Source: Ornithinimicrobium sediminis (GTDB taxonomy: Bacteria; Actinomycetota; Actinomycetes; Actinomycetales; Dermatophilaceae). Taken from it: DNA of 64,000 nucleotides. The position numbers and the translations under genes are program-made. Below the pieces are notes generated by a model. It worked only from the letters and a program-made list of their open reading frames with translations, had not been told where the DNA came from and ran no database searches. Each line of letters begins with the position of its first letter. Positions within the stretch are counted from its first letter, which is position 1. The stretch is taken from assembly GCF_021272345.1 (NCBI RefSeq), contig NZ_JAJSDQ010000003.1:186001-250000 (forward strand), read 5' to 3'. Below, piece after piece: positions 49,201 to 56,587 of this stretch.

Positions 49201-49917
49201 ATGGCCACGCCACCGGACCCGTGGGGCTCCGGACCGCTGTCGCCGGACCCGGTCGAGGGCGCCGACCCGCAGGCGGTCCGTGCCGCCCGCACCCGGGCCC
49301 TGCGGTGGGCCCTGGCCGGTGGGGCCGGCCTGCTGGCCATCGGCGCCGTCGTCGTGATGGCCGACCCGTGGAGCCCTCCGTCACCGGACGCGGAGGACGA
49401 GACCACCGACGCCGCCCCAGGCCCCACCCGGGTGCCGGTGGACCCCGGGGAGGCGACCCGGGCCTGCCTGGAGGCTGCCGCCCGGCAGGTGGAGGAGCGG
49501 TCGGCCGATCCGGTGACGCTGGAGGTGCTGCTGAGGGAGCAGCGGTCGGACCGGTTCTTCCTCGTGGTCGTCGACCAGGGCAGCATCTCCGTCTGCGACC
49601 TCACGGGCGCGGACGACGCGGCCGTGACGACCTACTGGAAGGACGACTACGTCACCGAGCCGGAGGACGACGGCCTGGTCTACGACCAGAGCTGGACCTA
49701 CCCTGTCGACGTGGGTCCGGGCGGCTACCGCACGATCGTGACGGGACGGGTCGGGCCCGAGGTGAGCGGGGTCTCCGTGGTCCTGGTCGACGGCAGGCGC
49801 CGTCCCGCCCTGGTGGAGGACGGCTTCTTCGCCACCTCGTGGGCCGGTGCCGCCCAGTTCGTCCCCGACTTCGTGGTGGAGCTGCGTGACGGCGAGACGA
49901 GGGACGTCTCCCCATGA
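49201..49917 (+). CDS. Membrane-anchored hypothetical protein
   Basis: 238 aa, AGGAAGG ribosome site. A 35-residue cytosolic N-terminus, one membrane helix (about 36-57, WALAGGAGLLAIGAVVVMAD), an acidic linker, then an extracytoplasmic domain of about 155 residues with two cysteines (ACLEAA, SVCDLTG) that could form a disulfide. No recognised domain. Thirty bp after the NYN gene, so possibly co-transcribed with it. Confidence 0.7.
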   Translation: MATPPDPWGSGPLSPDPVEGADPQAVRAARTRALRWALAGGAGLLAIGAVVVMADPWSPPSPDAEDETTDAAPGPTRVPVDPGEATRACLEAAARQVEERSADPVTLEVLLREQRSDRFFLVVVDQGSISVCDLTGADDAAVTTYWKDDYVTEPEDDGLVYDQSWTYPVDVGPGGYRTIVTGRVGPEVSGVSVVLVDGRRRPALVEDGFFATSWAGAAQFVPDFVVELRDGETRDVSP

Positions 49918-49921
49918 CCAC

Positions 49922-49951
49922 TTGACAGGTAAGTTTTCGCTTGCCTATGGT
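49922..49951 (+). promoter_or_regulatory. Leaderless promoter with operator in the spacer
   Basis: Consensus -35 TTGACA (49922-49927), 18-bp spacer, -10 TATGGT (49946-49951), then six bases to the GTG start. The spacer contains the inverted repeat AGGTAAG (49927-49933) and CTTGCCT (49940-49946), one mismatch, a likely binding site for the ArsR-family product itself. Confidence 0.65.
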
Positions 49952-49957
49952 CGCGGG

Positions 49958-50242
49958 GTGGGTGACCTCTACCGTGCACTCGCCGACCACACGCGTCGGG
50001 TGATCCTGGACGAGCTCCAGGAGCGCGACGGGCAGACCCTGTTCGAGATCTGCTCGCGCCTGAGCACGCGGCACGGGCTCGGCTCCTCCCGGCAGGCAGT
50101 CTCCCAGCACCTCGCCGTCCTCGAGGAGGCCGGCCTCGTCTCGAGCCGTCGCCAGGGCCGCTACAAGTTCCACCATCTGCACACCACCCCCCTACGGGCC
50201 ATCGCCGAGCGCTGGCCCGCCCCACCCGAGGAGCAGCCATGA
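49958..50242 (+). CDS. ArsR-family transcriptional regulator
   Basis: 94 aa from the GTG at 49958; the upstream frame is cut off by the promoter. Winged-helix core: YRALADHTRRVILDELQERD, recognition helix SSRQAVSQHLAVLEEAGLVSSRRQGRYKFHHL. No metal-binding Cys pair is seen, so it is probably a non-metal member of the SmtB/ArsR group. It overlaps the VOC gene by 4 bp and likely represses this operon until a ligand, possibly a VOC substrate, appears. Confidence 0.88.
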   Translation: MGDLYRALADHTRRVILDELQERDGQTLFEICSRLSTRHGLGSSRQAVSQHLAVLEEAGLVSSRRQGRYKFHHLHTTPLRAIAERWPAPPEEQP

Positions 50243-50625
50243 AGATCAACCTGACCAGCGTCTTCGTCGACGACCAGGCCCAGGCCCTCGCGTTCTACAC
50301 CGAGGTACTCGGCTTCGAGAAGCGCACCGACATCCCCATGGGCGAGGTCAGCTGGCTCACGGTGGCCTCACCCGACGACCCAGAGGGCCCGGAGCTCGTC
50401 CTGGAGCCCAGCAGCCACCCGGCGGTGGGGCCGTTCAAGGAGGCACTGGTCGCCGACGGCATACCGTTCACCTCCTTCGCGGTGGACGACGTCCACGCGG
50501 AGCACGCCCGCCTGAGCGGACTCGGCGTGACCTTCGTGCAGGAGCCCACTGACCTGGGCACGGTCACCATCGCCGTGCTGGACGACACGTGTGGCAACCT
50601 CATCCAGATCGCCTCGGTGCCTTGA
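50239..50625 (+). CDS. VOC family protein (glyoxalase-like)
   Basis: 128 aa, a single vicinal-oxygen-chelate domain pair: MKINLTSVFVDDQAQALAFYTEVLGFEKRTD, ELVLEPSSHP, and IAVLDDTCGNLIQIAS. Often found behind ArsR-type regulators as a small-molecule-binding or resistance protein. ATG overlaps the regulator stop by 4 bp. It is the last chromosomal gene before the integrated element. Confidence 0.88.
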   Translation: MKINLTSVFVDDQAQALAFYTEVLGFEKRTDIPMGEVSWLTVASPDDPEGPELVLEPSSHPAVGPFKEALVADGIPFTSFAVDDVHAEHARLSGLGVTFVQEPTDLGTVTIAVLDDTCGNLIQIASVP

Positions 50626-50757
50626 CCGTCACGTTGGACCAAGCGGCACCGCGCTCCAGGACCCAGCACCCGGCCGAACGCCAGAACGACTCTGCCATGT
50701 AGGGCGCGGCGGTCGGCCTGCTGCGCCCATTCGGCTTGCACGAGGGCGACCGCACTG

Positions 50758-50772
50758 ACCCCCTGCTTGCAA
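50758..50772 (+). repeat. Candidate attachment-site core, left copy
   Basis: ACCCCCTGCTTGCAA, identical and in the same orientation as bases 56262-56276 within tRNA-Ala. It lies between the VOC stop and the excisionase gene, as expected for an element end. Confidence 0.55.
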
Positions 50773-50877
50773 GGCCGGTTCGTCGTCCGGTGGATTATCC
50801 AACGGGACGGTCGAGCACCTGTCTGGTCCGCACGGGATCTGGCCTCTGGAGGTCGCTCCCTGACGAAGGGAGTGGAC

Positions 50878-51126
50878 ATGTCAACGATGGCAAGCGGAAG
50901 TCCGGAGCAGCGGCGGAAGGCGCCTATCGGCCTGATCCAGCGGCGGTGGTACACCGTGTCCGAGGTCGCGGAGATGCTCGGCTACGGACCGACCAAGGTG
51001 CGGATGATGTGCATCAGCGGCGACCTGCGCTTGCTCAAGGACGGCGGGTCCCGGCGCATCCTGCCGGCGTGGGTCGACGAGTACGTCGCCATGCGGGCCG
51101 CCGAGGCGGAGGCGGACTGGCCGTGA
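50878..51126 (+). CDS. Excisionase-type helix-turn-helix protein
   Basis: 82 aa with GAAGGGAG just before the ATG. A MerR-like winged helix: RWYTVSEVAEMLGYGPTKVRMMCISGDLRLLKDGGSRRILPAWVDEYV, typical of excisionases and of helper proteins encoded directly before tyrosine integrases. It overlaps the integrase reading frame by 4 bp. Probably controls direction of recombination; with the integrase broken it may be inert. Confidence 0.8.
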   Translation: MSTMASGSPEQRRKAPIGLIQRRWYTVSEVAEMLGYGPTKVRMMCISGDLRLLKDGGSRRILPAWVDEYVAMRAAEAEADWP

Positions 51127-52340
51127 GCAGGCGAGCCAACATGGAGGGGTCGATCTACCCGTACCGGGACGGCTCGCAGCGCATGTGTGGATCACACTCC
51201 CGCGGGCCGGCGGCAGCGCAAGTCGGTCTATGGGCAGACCCGGGCCGAGGTCCATGAGAAGTGGCTGCGTCTGCACGAGCGGGCACGGCGTGGCTCGGTC
51301 GTCCCGGTCCCGCCAAGCTGCGCGACTTCCTGGAGCAGTGGCTCAAGGGGACCGTCCGCCCCGGGCTGTCACCGGCCACCGCGAGCAACTACGAGACGTT
51401 CACCCGGCTCTACATCGTCCCCGACCTGGGGACCTCAAGCTCGAGAAGCTGGCGGTCCGCGATGTCCGGACCCGGGTCAACGAGCTGCGGGCGCAGTGCC
51501 CGTGCTGCTTTCAGAGCAAGGACACCGCGCGGCCGGATCCGCAGTGCTGCGCACGGGGGCAGTGCTGCCACGAGGTCGCCTCGGAGTGGACGGTGCACCA
51601 GGCGTGGCGGGTGCTCCGCGCGGGGCGCTGACCCAGGCGATGCGGGAGGAGCTCGTGTACCGGAACGTGGCCGCGCTCGTGCGCGTGCCCGTGCCCCGGG
51701 CGAAGCGATCGGCCGTTTGGTCGGTGGACGACGCGCGGCGGTTCCTCGAGTCGGCCCGTGACGCCAAGGATGCGATGTATGCGCCCTACGTGCTGCTCCT
51801 CGTGCTCGGGCTGCGGCGGGGCGAGGTGTTTGGGCTGGCGTGGAAGGACGTCGACCTGGAGCGGGGCGAGGCGTACATCGCCTGGCGGGTGCAGCGGGTC
51901 GACGGCCGGTTGCTCCGGCGGCGGACGAGGACCCCGTCGTCGGACGCGCCGCTGCCCCTGCCCGACATCGCGGTGCAGGCGCTCGAGCGGCACCGGGCCG
52001 ACGAGGATCGGCGACGGATCGCCGCCGGCGACATGTGGGGCGACTGCGGCCTCGTCTTCACGACCCGTCTGGGCGACCCGGTCGATCCGCGCAACTTCCA
52101 CACGGCGTTCAAAACCCGGGCGCGCAAGGCCGGCGTCCCTCTCGTCCCGGTTCACGCCACGCGACGGACCTGCGCGAGCCTGCTCGTCTCGCTCGACGTG
52201 CACCCACGCGTGGCGATGGCGGTGCTGCGTCACAGCAGGATCGCGCTGACCATGGGGTCTACTCCCAAGTCTCGTCCCACGCCACGCGCGACGCCCTGCG
52301 CCAACTCGGCGGGCGGTTGGGGGAGGCCTCAGCCGGGTAA
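51123..52340 (+). pseudogene. Tyrosine integrase, broken by five frameshifts
   Basis: The product would be about 405 aa. Pieces in different frames give MEGSIYPYRDGSQRM, then KSVYGQTRAEVHEKWL, FLEQWLKGTVRPGLSPATASNYETF, a Cys-rich insert CPCCFQSKD ... CCARGQCCHEV, and a catalytic domain with LGLRRGEVFGLAW (Arg), VHATRRT (His-x-x-Arg) and LRHSRIALT (His). Shifts lie near 51187, 51311, 51434, 51618 and 52257; the last separates the catalytic Tyr (VYSQVSS) from the rest. Neighbouring genes are intact, so decay is likelier than poor sequence, though three shifts touch short homopolymers. Confidence 0.85.
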
Positions 52341-52356
52341 GAGGGAACGGGCACGG

Positions 52357-52388
52357 CAGTGCCTTCCCGCGGCCGCGGGAAGGCACTG
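52357..52388. terminator. Perfect 32-bp palindrome after the integrase
   Basis: CAGTGCCTTCCCGCGG (52357-52372) followed at once by its exact complement. Either a terminator of the integrase transcript or a protein-binding site near the convergent AbiEii end. Confidence 0.6.
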
Positions 52389-52478
52389 GCTCTGGGAGAA
52401 GTTCCGGGCTTGCCGTGCTCGGCTCACCGTCCCCCGACCCAGTCGTGTCGACGTGGAAGAGCCCTTACTCGACCGGGG

Positions 52479-53363
52479 TCAGGAGGAACCCACGGGTCTC
52501 GCATCGTCCACCGGCTCAGACGGGCCAGCGGGGCGCCACCCAGACTCCAAAGCCACCAGAATTTCATCACGCCGTCCTAAATCACTGGGCCAGGCTCCAA
52601 CACTGGTGTCCAGAATGAACTCGGCAATCAGGTCATCCTTAGATCCAGGCCACCTGTCATTCAATTCGTCGACTCGCTGTTGACCGACGTGAGTGGCGAT
52701 GTCAACACCGAGAATGTGTGCCGCAGCCTGCCTGACGTCCATGTCGTATCTGGTCAGTGCTTGGATTCCGGCTGCCGTGTCATAGAGCAGAGACCCCACG
52801 GCGCTTGACTCGGCATACCAGTGAACGCACGTCGCTAGATCTCGCGCGTCCTTAAACTCACCGTAGGCATGTCGGTCCAACCAAGCTGCAAGTTTTAGCG
52901 CTGCGTATCCCTCGACCGCCGGGATCCGAATTTCAATTCCGCTCGGCAGGACCAAGGGCATCGATCCTGCAAACACCTCACGAAATGCCCAGACACTTAG
53001 TGGCTCGCCTCGCCCGTGCGGCGTCACCATTCCGACTGGGTCTTCGACGTCACCGAAAGGCATCAAGTCGGTGACCACGCCGCCAAGCTTGTATCGGATT
53101 CCCGTCTTACCAGAGGAATCCAAAGGACGCACGATTTCTTCGTAATCGCCCAAGTCGGAAATCATTATGCCTATGTCAAGGTCACTCGTAAGGGCGAGGC
53201 CCTCGACGTGGCCTAGTGCACTGTGGATCACATCTCGACAGCGGGCCCCCACCAGCATTATCCGGTCGGCACTCAGGCCCTGCGACTTCTCCAAAAGATC
53301 TTCGACGACCCTATCGGGCAAGTGTAGGAGGCCCGGCTCACATCGACTGAAGTCAGGCTTCAT
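52479..53363 (-). CDS. abiEii: Nucleotidyltransferase toxin, AbiEii-like
   Basis: 294 aa from the ATG at 53363, which overlaps the antitoxin gene by 11 bp. Polymerase-beta-type nucleotidyltransferase core: GAR at 39-41, Asp61 and Asp63 in SDLDIGI and Asp99 in VVTDLMPFG complete the acidic triad. AbiEii-type toxins arrest growth by adding nucleotides, for example to tRNA ends, and protect populations against phage. Codon use is less GC-biased than in neighbouring genes, a sign of transfer. It could also be a nucleotidyltransferase of another type IV-like pair. Confidence 0.75.
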   Translation of the reverse strand: MKPDFSRCEPGLLHLPDRVVEDLLEKSQGLSADRIMLVGARCRDVIHSALGHVEGLALTSDLDIGIMISDLGDYEEIVRPLDSSGKTGIRYKLGGVVTDLMPFGDVEDPVGMVTPHGRGEPLSVWAFREVFAGSMPLVLPSGIEIRIPAVEGYAALKLAAWLDRHAYGEFKDARDLATCVHWYAESSAVGSLLYDTAAGIQALTRYDMDVRQAAAHILGVDIATHVGQQRVDELNDRWPGSKDDLIAEFILDTSVGAWPSDLGRRDEILVALESGWRPAGPSEPVDDARPVGSS

Positions 53364-54351
53364 GCGCCACTCGCCACTCCTTGGCGACCTCGGCCAATCG
53401 AGGGTCACCGCTAGCGAGAAGATCGGCGTAGACGATGGGCCAAGGCGCCAGTTGTTGACCCTTCAGGTCATGCTGCCCGATTTCCAGTTCGCCGCCCCAG
53501 AAGCGGCGTCTTACGAATATGTTGGGATGCTTCTCCGGATCGCGCCTCCACCTATTCACGATAGCAAGTGAAGGATCGAATTGGTCTACGTAGATGGTCA
53601 GAGTCCTTTGGCGACCCAAGTAGGTACTCACGGCGGCCTCGCCGCTGACAGCGGGCATTTCCCACATGTCGGTGCCCAGCACATGGGCGGGCGACGGGTC
53701 GCCGACAAAACTATCCAACGCGAGCGTTGGTCCAAGTCCCGTGGAGTAGGCGGCCGCCCAAAGTTCCAGCAAATCTCCCGATCGCCGAAGTCCCGAGTTG
53801 CCGATGAAACCGGCTTTCTGAAGTTGGCTGAGAGTATCGTGCACGAGTCCAATGGACACGCCGGACGCATCAGCTAAGTCCTGCAAGCGTGCTTGTTCAA
53901 GGGTTGGGCGGGTCAGAAGGGCACATATCACTTGGGCACGACGAGCACTGAAGAGGTTCGTCCCCGTTTGAGCGGAGTGGCCTTGACCATCATTTATTTT
54001 CTTTTGGACCTGCCCCCGTACTTCTATGTATACGTCCCCAAAGTCCAAATATGCGTTGCCGCCAGTGTCGACGTACTGAATGTGAGCTTCGCGGAACGCA
54101 GCTGCGCTTTGAGGGCTAATGCGCACACCAATGACGAGGAGCGGCAGGGAGCGCCAAGAGTTGGCAACCGTGGCAACGGATGCAAGCGTGGGTTGCCGTT
54201 TGATCATGACCGCGTATTTCTGACTGCTGGTGCCGCGAGTGAGTGTCGCCACGAAGTCGACTTCGGCTTCTCCGCGCTGCGCCTGCCACCTGGACTTGAC
54301 GCCGAAGGCGGCGAGGATCGACTGGACGTCCTGCAGCACGCCCTGCTCCAT
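53353..54351 (-). CDS. abiEi: AbiEi-type antitoxin and repressor
   Basis: 332 aa; the ATG at 54351 follows a GAGGAG site, while a GTG at 54363 lies upstream of it. The N-terminal 130 residues match the AbiEi_2-like domain (VDFVATLTRG, YAVMIKRQPT, IQYVDTGGNAYLDFGDVYIEVRG). A winged helix lies at about 135-190 (RAQVICALLTRPTLEQARLQDLADASGVSIGLVHDTLSQLQKAGFI). AbiEi proteins neutralise AbiEii and repress their own operon by binding inverted repeats, and a symmetric operator is present just upstream. Confidence 0.78.
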   Translation of the reverse strand: MEQGVLQDVQSILAAFGVKSRWQAQRGEAEVDFVATLTRGTSSQKYAVMIKRQPTLASVATVANSWRSLPLLVIGVRISPQSAAAFREAHIQYVDTGGNAYLDFGDVYIEVRGQVQKKINDGQGHSAQTGTNLFSARRAQVICALLTRPTLEQARLQDLADASGVSIGLVHDTLSQLQKAGFIGNSGLRRSGDLLELWAAAYSTGLGPTLALDSFVGDPSPAHVLGTDMWEMPAVSGEAAVSTYLGRQRTLTIYVDQFDPSLAIVNRWRRDPEKHPNIFVRRRFWGGELEIGQHDLKGQQLAPWPIVYADLLASGDPRLAEVAKEWRVAHEA

Positions 54352-54363
54352 GAGTCTCCTCAC

Positions 54364-54414
54364 TTTCAGTCAAATGCAGGTTTCAGTTTAACTGAAACTC
54401 ACCCAAGACTGAAA
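54364..54414. promoter_or_regulatory. Four-half-site operator upstream of abiEi
   Basis: Half-sites TTTCAGT at 54364-54370 and 54381-54387, ACTGAAA at 54391-54397 and 54408-54414. Inner and outer pairs share one centre, 54389, and each outer site is 17 bp from the inner one on its side. The inner pair extends to a perfect 9-1-9 palindrome (GTTTCAGTT/AACTGAAAC). This is the expected place for AbiEi autorepression. Confidence 0.75.
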
Positions 54415-54509
54415 CGGCTGTGGGTGGGCCCCGTCCGCGGCGACGGTCCGGTGCTCGAACGCTAGCGTGGTCACGTGGCCCCGGGACACCCGCGACTGAC
54501 AGACCCCGA

Positions 54510-54591
54510 TGTCCCTCAGTGCCTCGTTCCAGCGGTCCATCGTGTCCCGCTGTCCCTCAGTGCCTCGTTCCAGCGGTCCATCGTGTCCCGC
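54510..54591 (+). repeat. Perfect 41-bp tandem repeat
   Basis: Bases 54510-54550 and 54551-54591 are identical (starting TGTCCCTCAGTGCCTCG). 41 is not a multiple of three, so this is not a coding repeat in either frame. It lies in the otherwise gene-free gap 54415-54800 between the AbiE operator and the small membrane protein. Confidence 0.85.
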
Positions 54592-54741
54592 GCTACCAGC
54601 CCCGTGGCCTACCACCCCAACGTCCTCATGCATGACGGGGCACCGGGTGACTACCGCCAGAACACCGTCTACAGCGTCCAGCGGATCATCACCTACTACA
54701 AGAGCCGCGGCTACCGCTTCACCAACCCCTCCGGCCGGTAG
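54592..54741 (+). pseudogene. C-terminal fragment of a polysaccharide deacetylase
   Basis: The translation VLMHDGAPGDYRQNTVYSV followed by RIITYYKSRGYRF matches the end of NodB-type deacetylases (HDG with the conserved His, then the closing helix and RGYRF strand). The catalytic N-terminal part is absent and replaced by the 41-bp repeat. A remnant, not expected to work. Confidence 0.6.
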
Positions 54742-54800
54742 GTAGGCAAAGCCTCCCGAGGCCCACGCACGGTGCAGCCTCACCCTCAGGAGCGCACTTC

Positions 54801-55205
54801 ATGGAGAACATCTCCCTCATCATCCTGCTGGTCATCCTGGTGCTCATCGTGCGGGAGGGCCGGGCGGGCAACCAGATCGTCAGGGCCGACCCGAACATCG
54901 AGCTGCAGCCGAGCGAGCGCTTCCGCACCCTCCGGATGCAGCTGCTGGAGCCGTTGGTCGCTGTCGTGGTGGTCGGGTCACTGCTGGTTACCGACCTCGA
55001 GCGCGCACCAGGGCACGCGGTCGCCGCGCTCGTCGGCGCGGTCGCCGGCTACGTGTTCGGGGCCTACCGTGCCCGCGCGACCTACGTCGCTGCGGTGCCC
55101 GCACACCAGGGCGTGATCCTGCGCTACGGCATCGCGTCGTTCCTCACCCTGGGGCTGTTGCTGGTGATCAATCGTGGCCGAGGACGACCTGTTGCCCGAC
55201 CGTGA
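54801..55205 (+). CDS. Small membrane protein, probably frameshifted at its end
   Basis: 134 aa, four membrane helices (about 3-18, 50-66, 70-90, 107-122). Between the first two lies RAGNQIVRADPNIELQPSERFRTLRMQ, a cytosolic or outside loop. The last residues RGRGRPVARP are arginine-rich and end abruptly, while a different frame continues with another helix (next entry). A CAGGAGC site precedes the ATG. No family recognised. Confidence 0.6.
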   Translation: MENISLIILLVILVLIVREGRAGNQIVRADPNIELQPSERFRTLRMQLLEPLVAVVVVGSLLVTDLERAPGHAVAALVGAVAGYVFGAYRARATYVAAVPAHQGVILRYGIASFLTLGLLLVINRGRGRPVARP

Positions 55206-55353
55206 GGTCTTCCGTATCGCCGTGGCGGGACTCCTCGGGTTCCTCCTGATGGAGTCCATCGCTCGGGTGCTGACGCTGGTCCGCTTCTACCGCCGCGACG
55301 AGGCAACCATGGCCACCACCGAGGGGCCGGACTCACCGGCTCGACGCAGGTGA
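55174..55353 (+). CDS. Continuation of the small membrane protein in another frame
   Basis: 59 codons from a GTG at 55174: VAEDDLLPDREVFRIAVAG and a membrane helix (GLLGFLLMESIARVL) then an Arg-rich end. It overlaps the previous gene by 32 bp. Either a separate overlapping gene or, more likely, the C-terminus of one protein displaced by a frameshift near 55172. Confidence 0.4.
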   Translation: MAEDDLLPDREVFRIAVAGLLGFLLMESIARVLTLVRFYRRDEATMATTEGPDSPARRR

Positions 55354-55389
55354 GTTATCCCAAGGGTCGGGCCTCGCCACGAGGTCGTG

Positions 55390-55727
55390 GGTCCGGGAGC
55401 GGCCGGCGACATGTTGGGGCGGCTGTGGCATGGTCCTCACAACACGGCTCGGCGACCCGGTCGACCCCCGCAACTTCCACCGCGACTTCAAGCTGCGAGC
55501 AGAGAAGGCCGGGGTGCCCGTCCATCCCCGTCCACGCGACACGTCGGACCCGCGCCAGCCTCCTCGTGGCCCTCGACGTGCACCCTCGGGTGGCGATGGC
55601 GGTGCTGCGCCACAGCCGCATCGTCCTGACGATGGAGGTCTACTCCCAAGTCTCGTCCCAGGCGACGCGCGATGCCCTCTGCCAGCCGGGCGGGCAGCTG
55701 GGTGATCGTCCGGCAGAGGGAACATAG
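55390..55727 (+). pseudogene. Second tyrosine integrase fragment
   Basis: Homologous to the C-terminal third of the integrase at 51123-52340 but clearly diverged. It begins near the GDMxG segment, passes through at least two frames (LTTRLGDPVDPRNFH, then VHATRRTRASLL), and ends with LRHSRIVLTMEVYSQVSSQATRDAL, here with the catalytic Tyr in frame. No N-terminal part exists. A relic of a second element. Confidence 0.75.
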
Positions 55728-55752
55728 CTCTGACAGGCACGGGACGTAGGAC

Positions 55753-55974
55753 TCAGTTCCCGACCGCCTGCCCTGCCTTCTGCACGTCGTCCCGTGGGGT
55801 CATGAACCGACGCACGAGGAACGCGGCCACAAAGCCTGCGGCAATCGACAAAGGCAACCTGACGAGGCTGCTCCAGTCCGTCGTCGTGGCGAGCAGAATC
55901 ATCATGAACGTGATCACGATGAAGAGCGTCAGGGTAGCCGCGGTGGAGCCCCCCGAGTTGCGAGCTTCAGACAT
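55753..55974 (-). CDS. Small membrane protein
   Basis: 73 aa, two membrane helices (about 12-32, TLTLFIVITFMMILLATTT, and 38-57, VRLPLSIAAGFVAAFLVRRF) and a charged tail. The ATG at 55974 removes an implausible N-terminal extension. No family recognised. Last gene before tRNA-Ala, probably part of the element or at its border. Confidence 0.55.
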   Translation of the reverse strand: MSEARNSGGSTAATLTLFIVITFMMILLATTTDWSSLVRLPLSIAAGFVAAFLVRRFMTPRDDVQKAGQAVGN

Positions 55975-56235
55975 GGCCGCAGCGTAGCCTCTAGCGCCAA
56001 CCACAGCGACACGCCTGGGGCGCGGCCCCTACACGTCCTTCTCACCGATGTGCTCGAGGAGCTCGCCAACGCCTGCAAACCCGGGATCTGGCCCCTCCCG
56101 GGAACCGCTCCTGACCACATACCTGCAGGTCAGACCCATGATTGACGTGTTTGCTGCAGTACTTTGCTGGGGTATCGGGGTATCGGGGTGTCGGAAGGCC
56201 CCTCCCGACAAACGAAAAGGGCCTCTGACCTGCGG

Positions 56236-56308
56236 TGGAGCCAAGGGGACTCGAACCCCTAACCCCCTGCTTGCAAAGCAGGTGCGCTACCAGTTGCGCC
56301 ATGGCCCC
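56236..56308 (-). tRNA. tRNA-Ala (anticodon TGC)
   Basis: 73 nt on the minus strand. Acceptor GGGGCCA pairs with TGGCTCC, including the G3-U70 wobble pair that identifies tRNA-Ala. Anticodon loop TTTGCAA, T-loop TTCGAGT. No CCA is encoded. The gene remains complete although a mobile element is attached at its 3' side. Confidence 0.95.
56262..56276 (+). repeat. Candidate attachment-site core, right copy, inside tRNA-Ala
   Basis: ACCCCCTGCTTGCAA covers tRNA positions 33-47, that is most of the anticodon loop and the 3' stem strand, a classic target of tyrosine integrases. It is the direct repeat of 50758-50772. Confidence 0.55.
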
Positions 56309-56338
56309 GAGGGGCTGACCAGCGCGGTCAGCCGTTGT

Positions 56339-56467
56339 TCAGGTGTCGTCGACGGTGTCGGTCGCCTCGGCCCACAGGTCCCGTTCGGCCTGGGCGTCCT
56401 GCTGCTTCTTCAGGGCGGCCAGGGCCGCCAGGGCCGCAGCGGTGATGACGAGGAGTCGTCCCTTCAT
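56339..56467 (-). CDS. DLW-39-type small protein
   Basis: 42 aa, too short for usual gene finders, with a strong AGGAGG site 6 bp before the ATG. It has a hydrophobic N-terminal helix (LLVITAAALAALAAL), a charged middle (KKQQDAQAE) and RDLWAEATD, the motif for which the actinobacterial DLW-39 family is named. The family is found between gyrA and the tRNA-Ile/tRNA-Ala genes, as here. Function unknown; probably membrane-associated. Confidence 0.8.
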   Translation of the reverse strand: MKGRLLVITAAALAALAALKKQQDAQAERDLWAEATDTVDDT

Positions 56468-56513
56468 GCTTTCCTCCTGGTGGCTCTCGGCCGCCGTTGA
56501 GTGAGGCGGGTGG

Positions 56514-56587
56514 TGGGCCTAACTGGACTTGAACCAGTGACCTCTGTCTTATCAGGACAGCGCTCTAACCGACTGAGCTATAGGCCC
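56514..56587 (-). tRNA. tRNA-Ile (anticodon GAT)
   Basis: 74 nt on the minus strand. Acceptor GGGCCTA pairs with TAGGCCC, anticodon loop CTGATAA gives GAT, T-loop TTCAAGT. A CCA end is encoded at 56511-56513. Position after gyrA and DUF3566 matches ileT in other actinobacteria. Confidence 0.95.

Larger units (their letters stand above)
50758..56276. mobile_element. Decayed integrative element at tRNA-Ala
   Basis: About 5.5 kb bounded by 15-bp direct repeats (50758-50772 and 56262-56276, the latter in the tRNA-Ala anticodon loop). It contains excisionase, a frameshifted tyrosine integrase, an AbiE-type pair, a deacetylase fragment, a small membrane protein, a second integrase fragment and a small hypothetical gene. 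Part of it (52480-54420) has clearly lower GC than its surroundings. Two different integrase relics suggest two successive insertions. Confidence 0.65.

Noticed and set aside
54388-54783. 131-codon minus-strand frame containing two RDTMDRWNEALRD-like peptides
   Set aside because: The repeated peptide is only the 41-bp DNA repeat read in two phases; no ribosome site and it covers the AbiE operator region.
56169-56192. Three copies of an 8-bp GGGGTATC-like unit
   Set aside because: Short and imperfect (third copy GGGGTGTC), with no link to a gene or structure that I can show.
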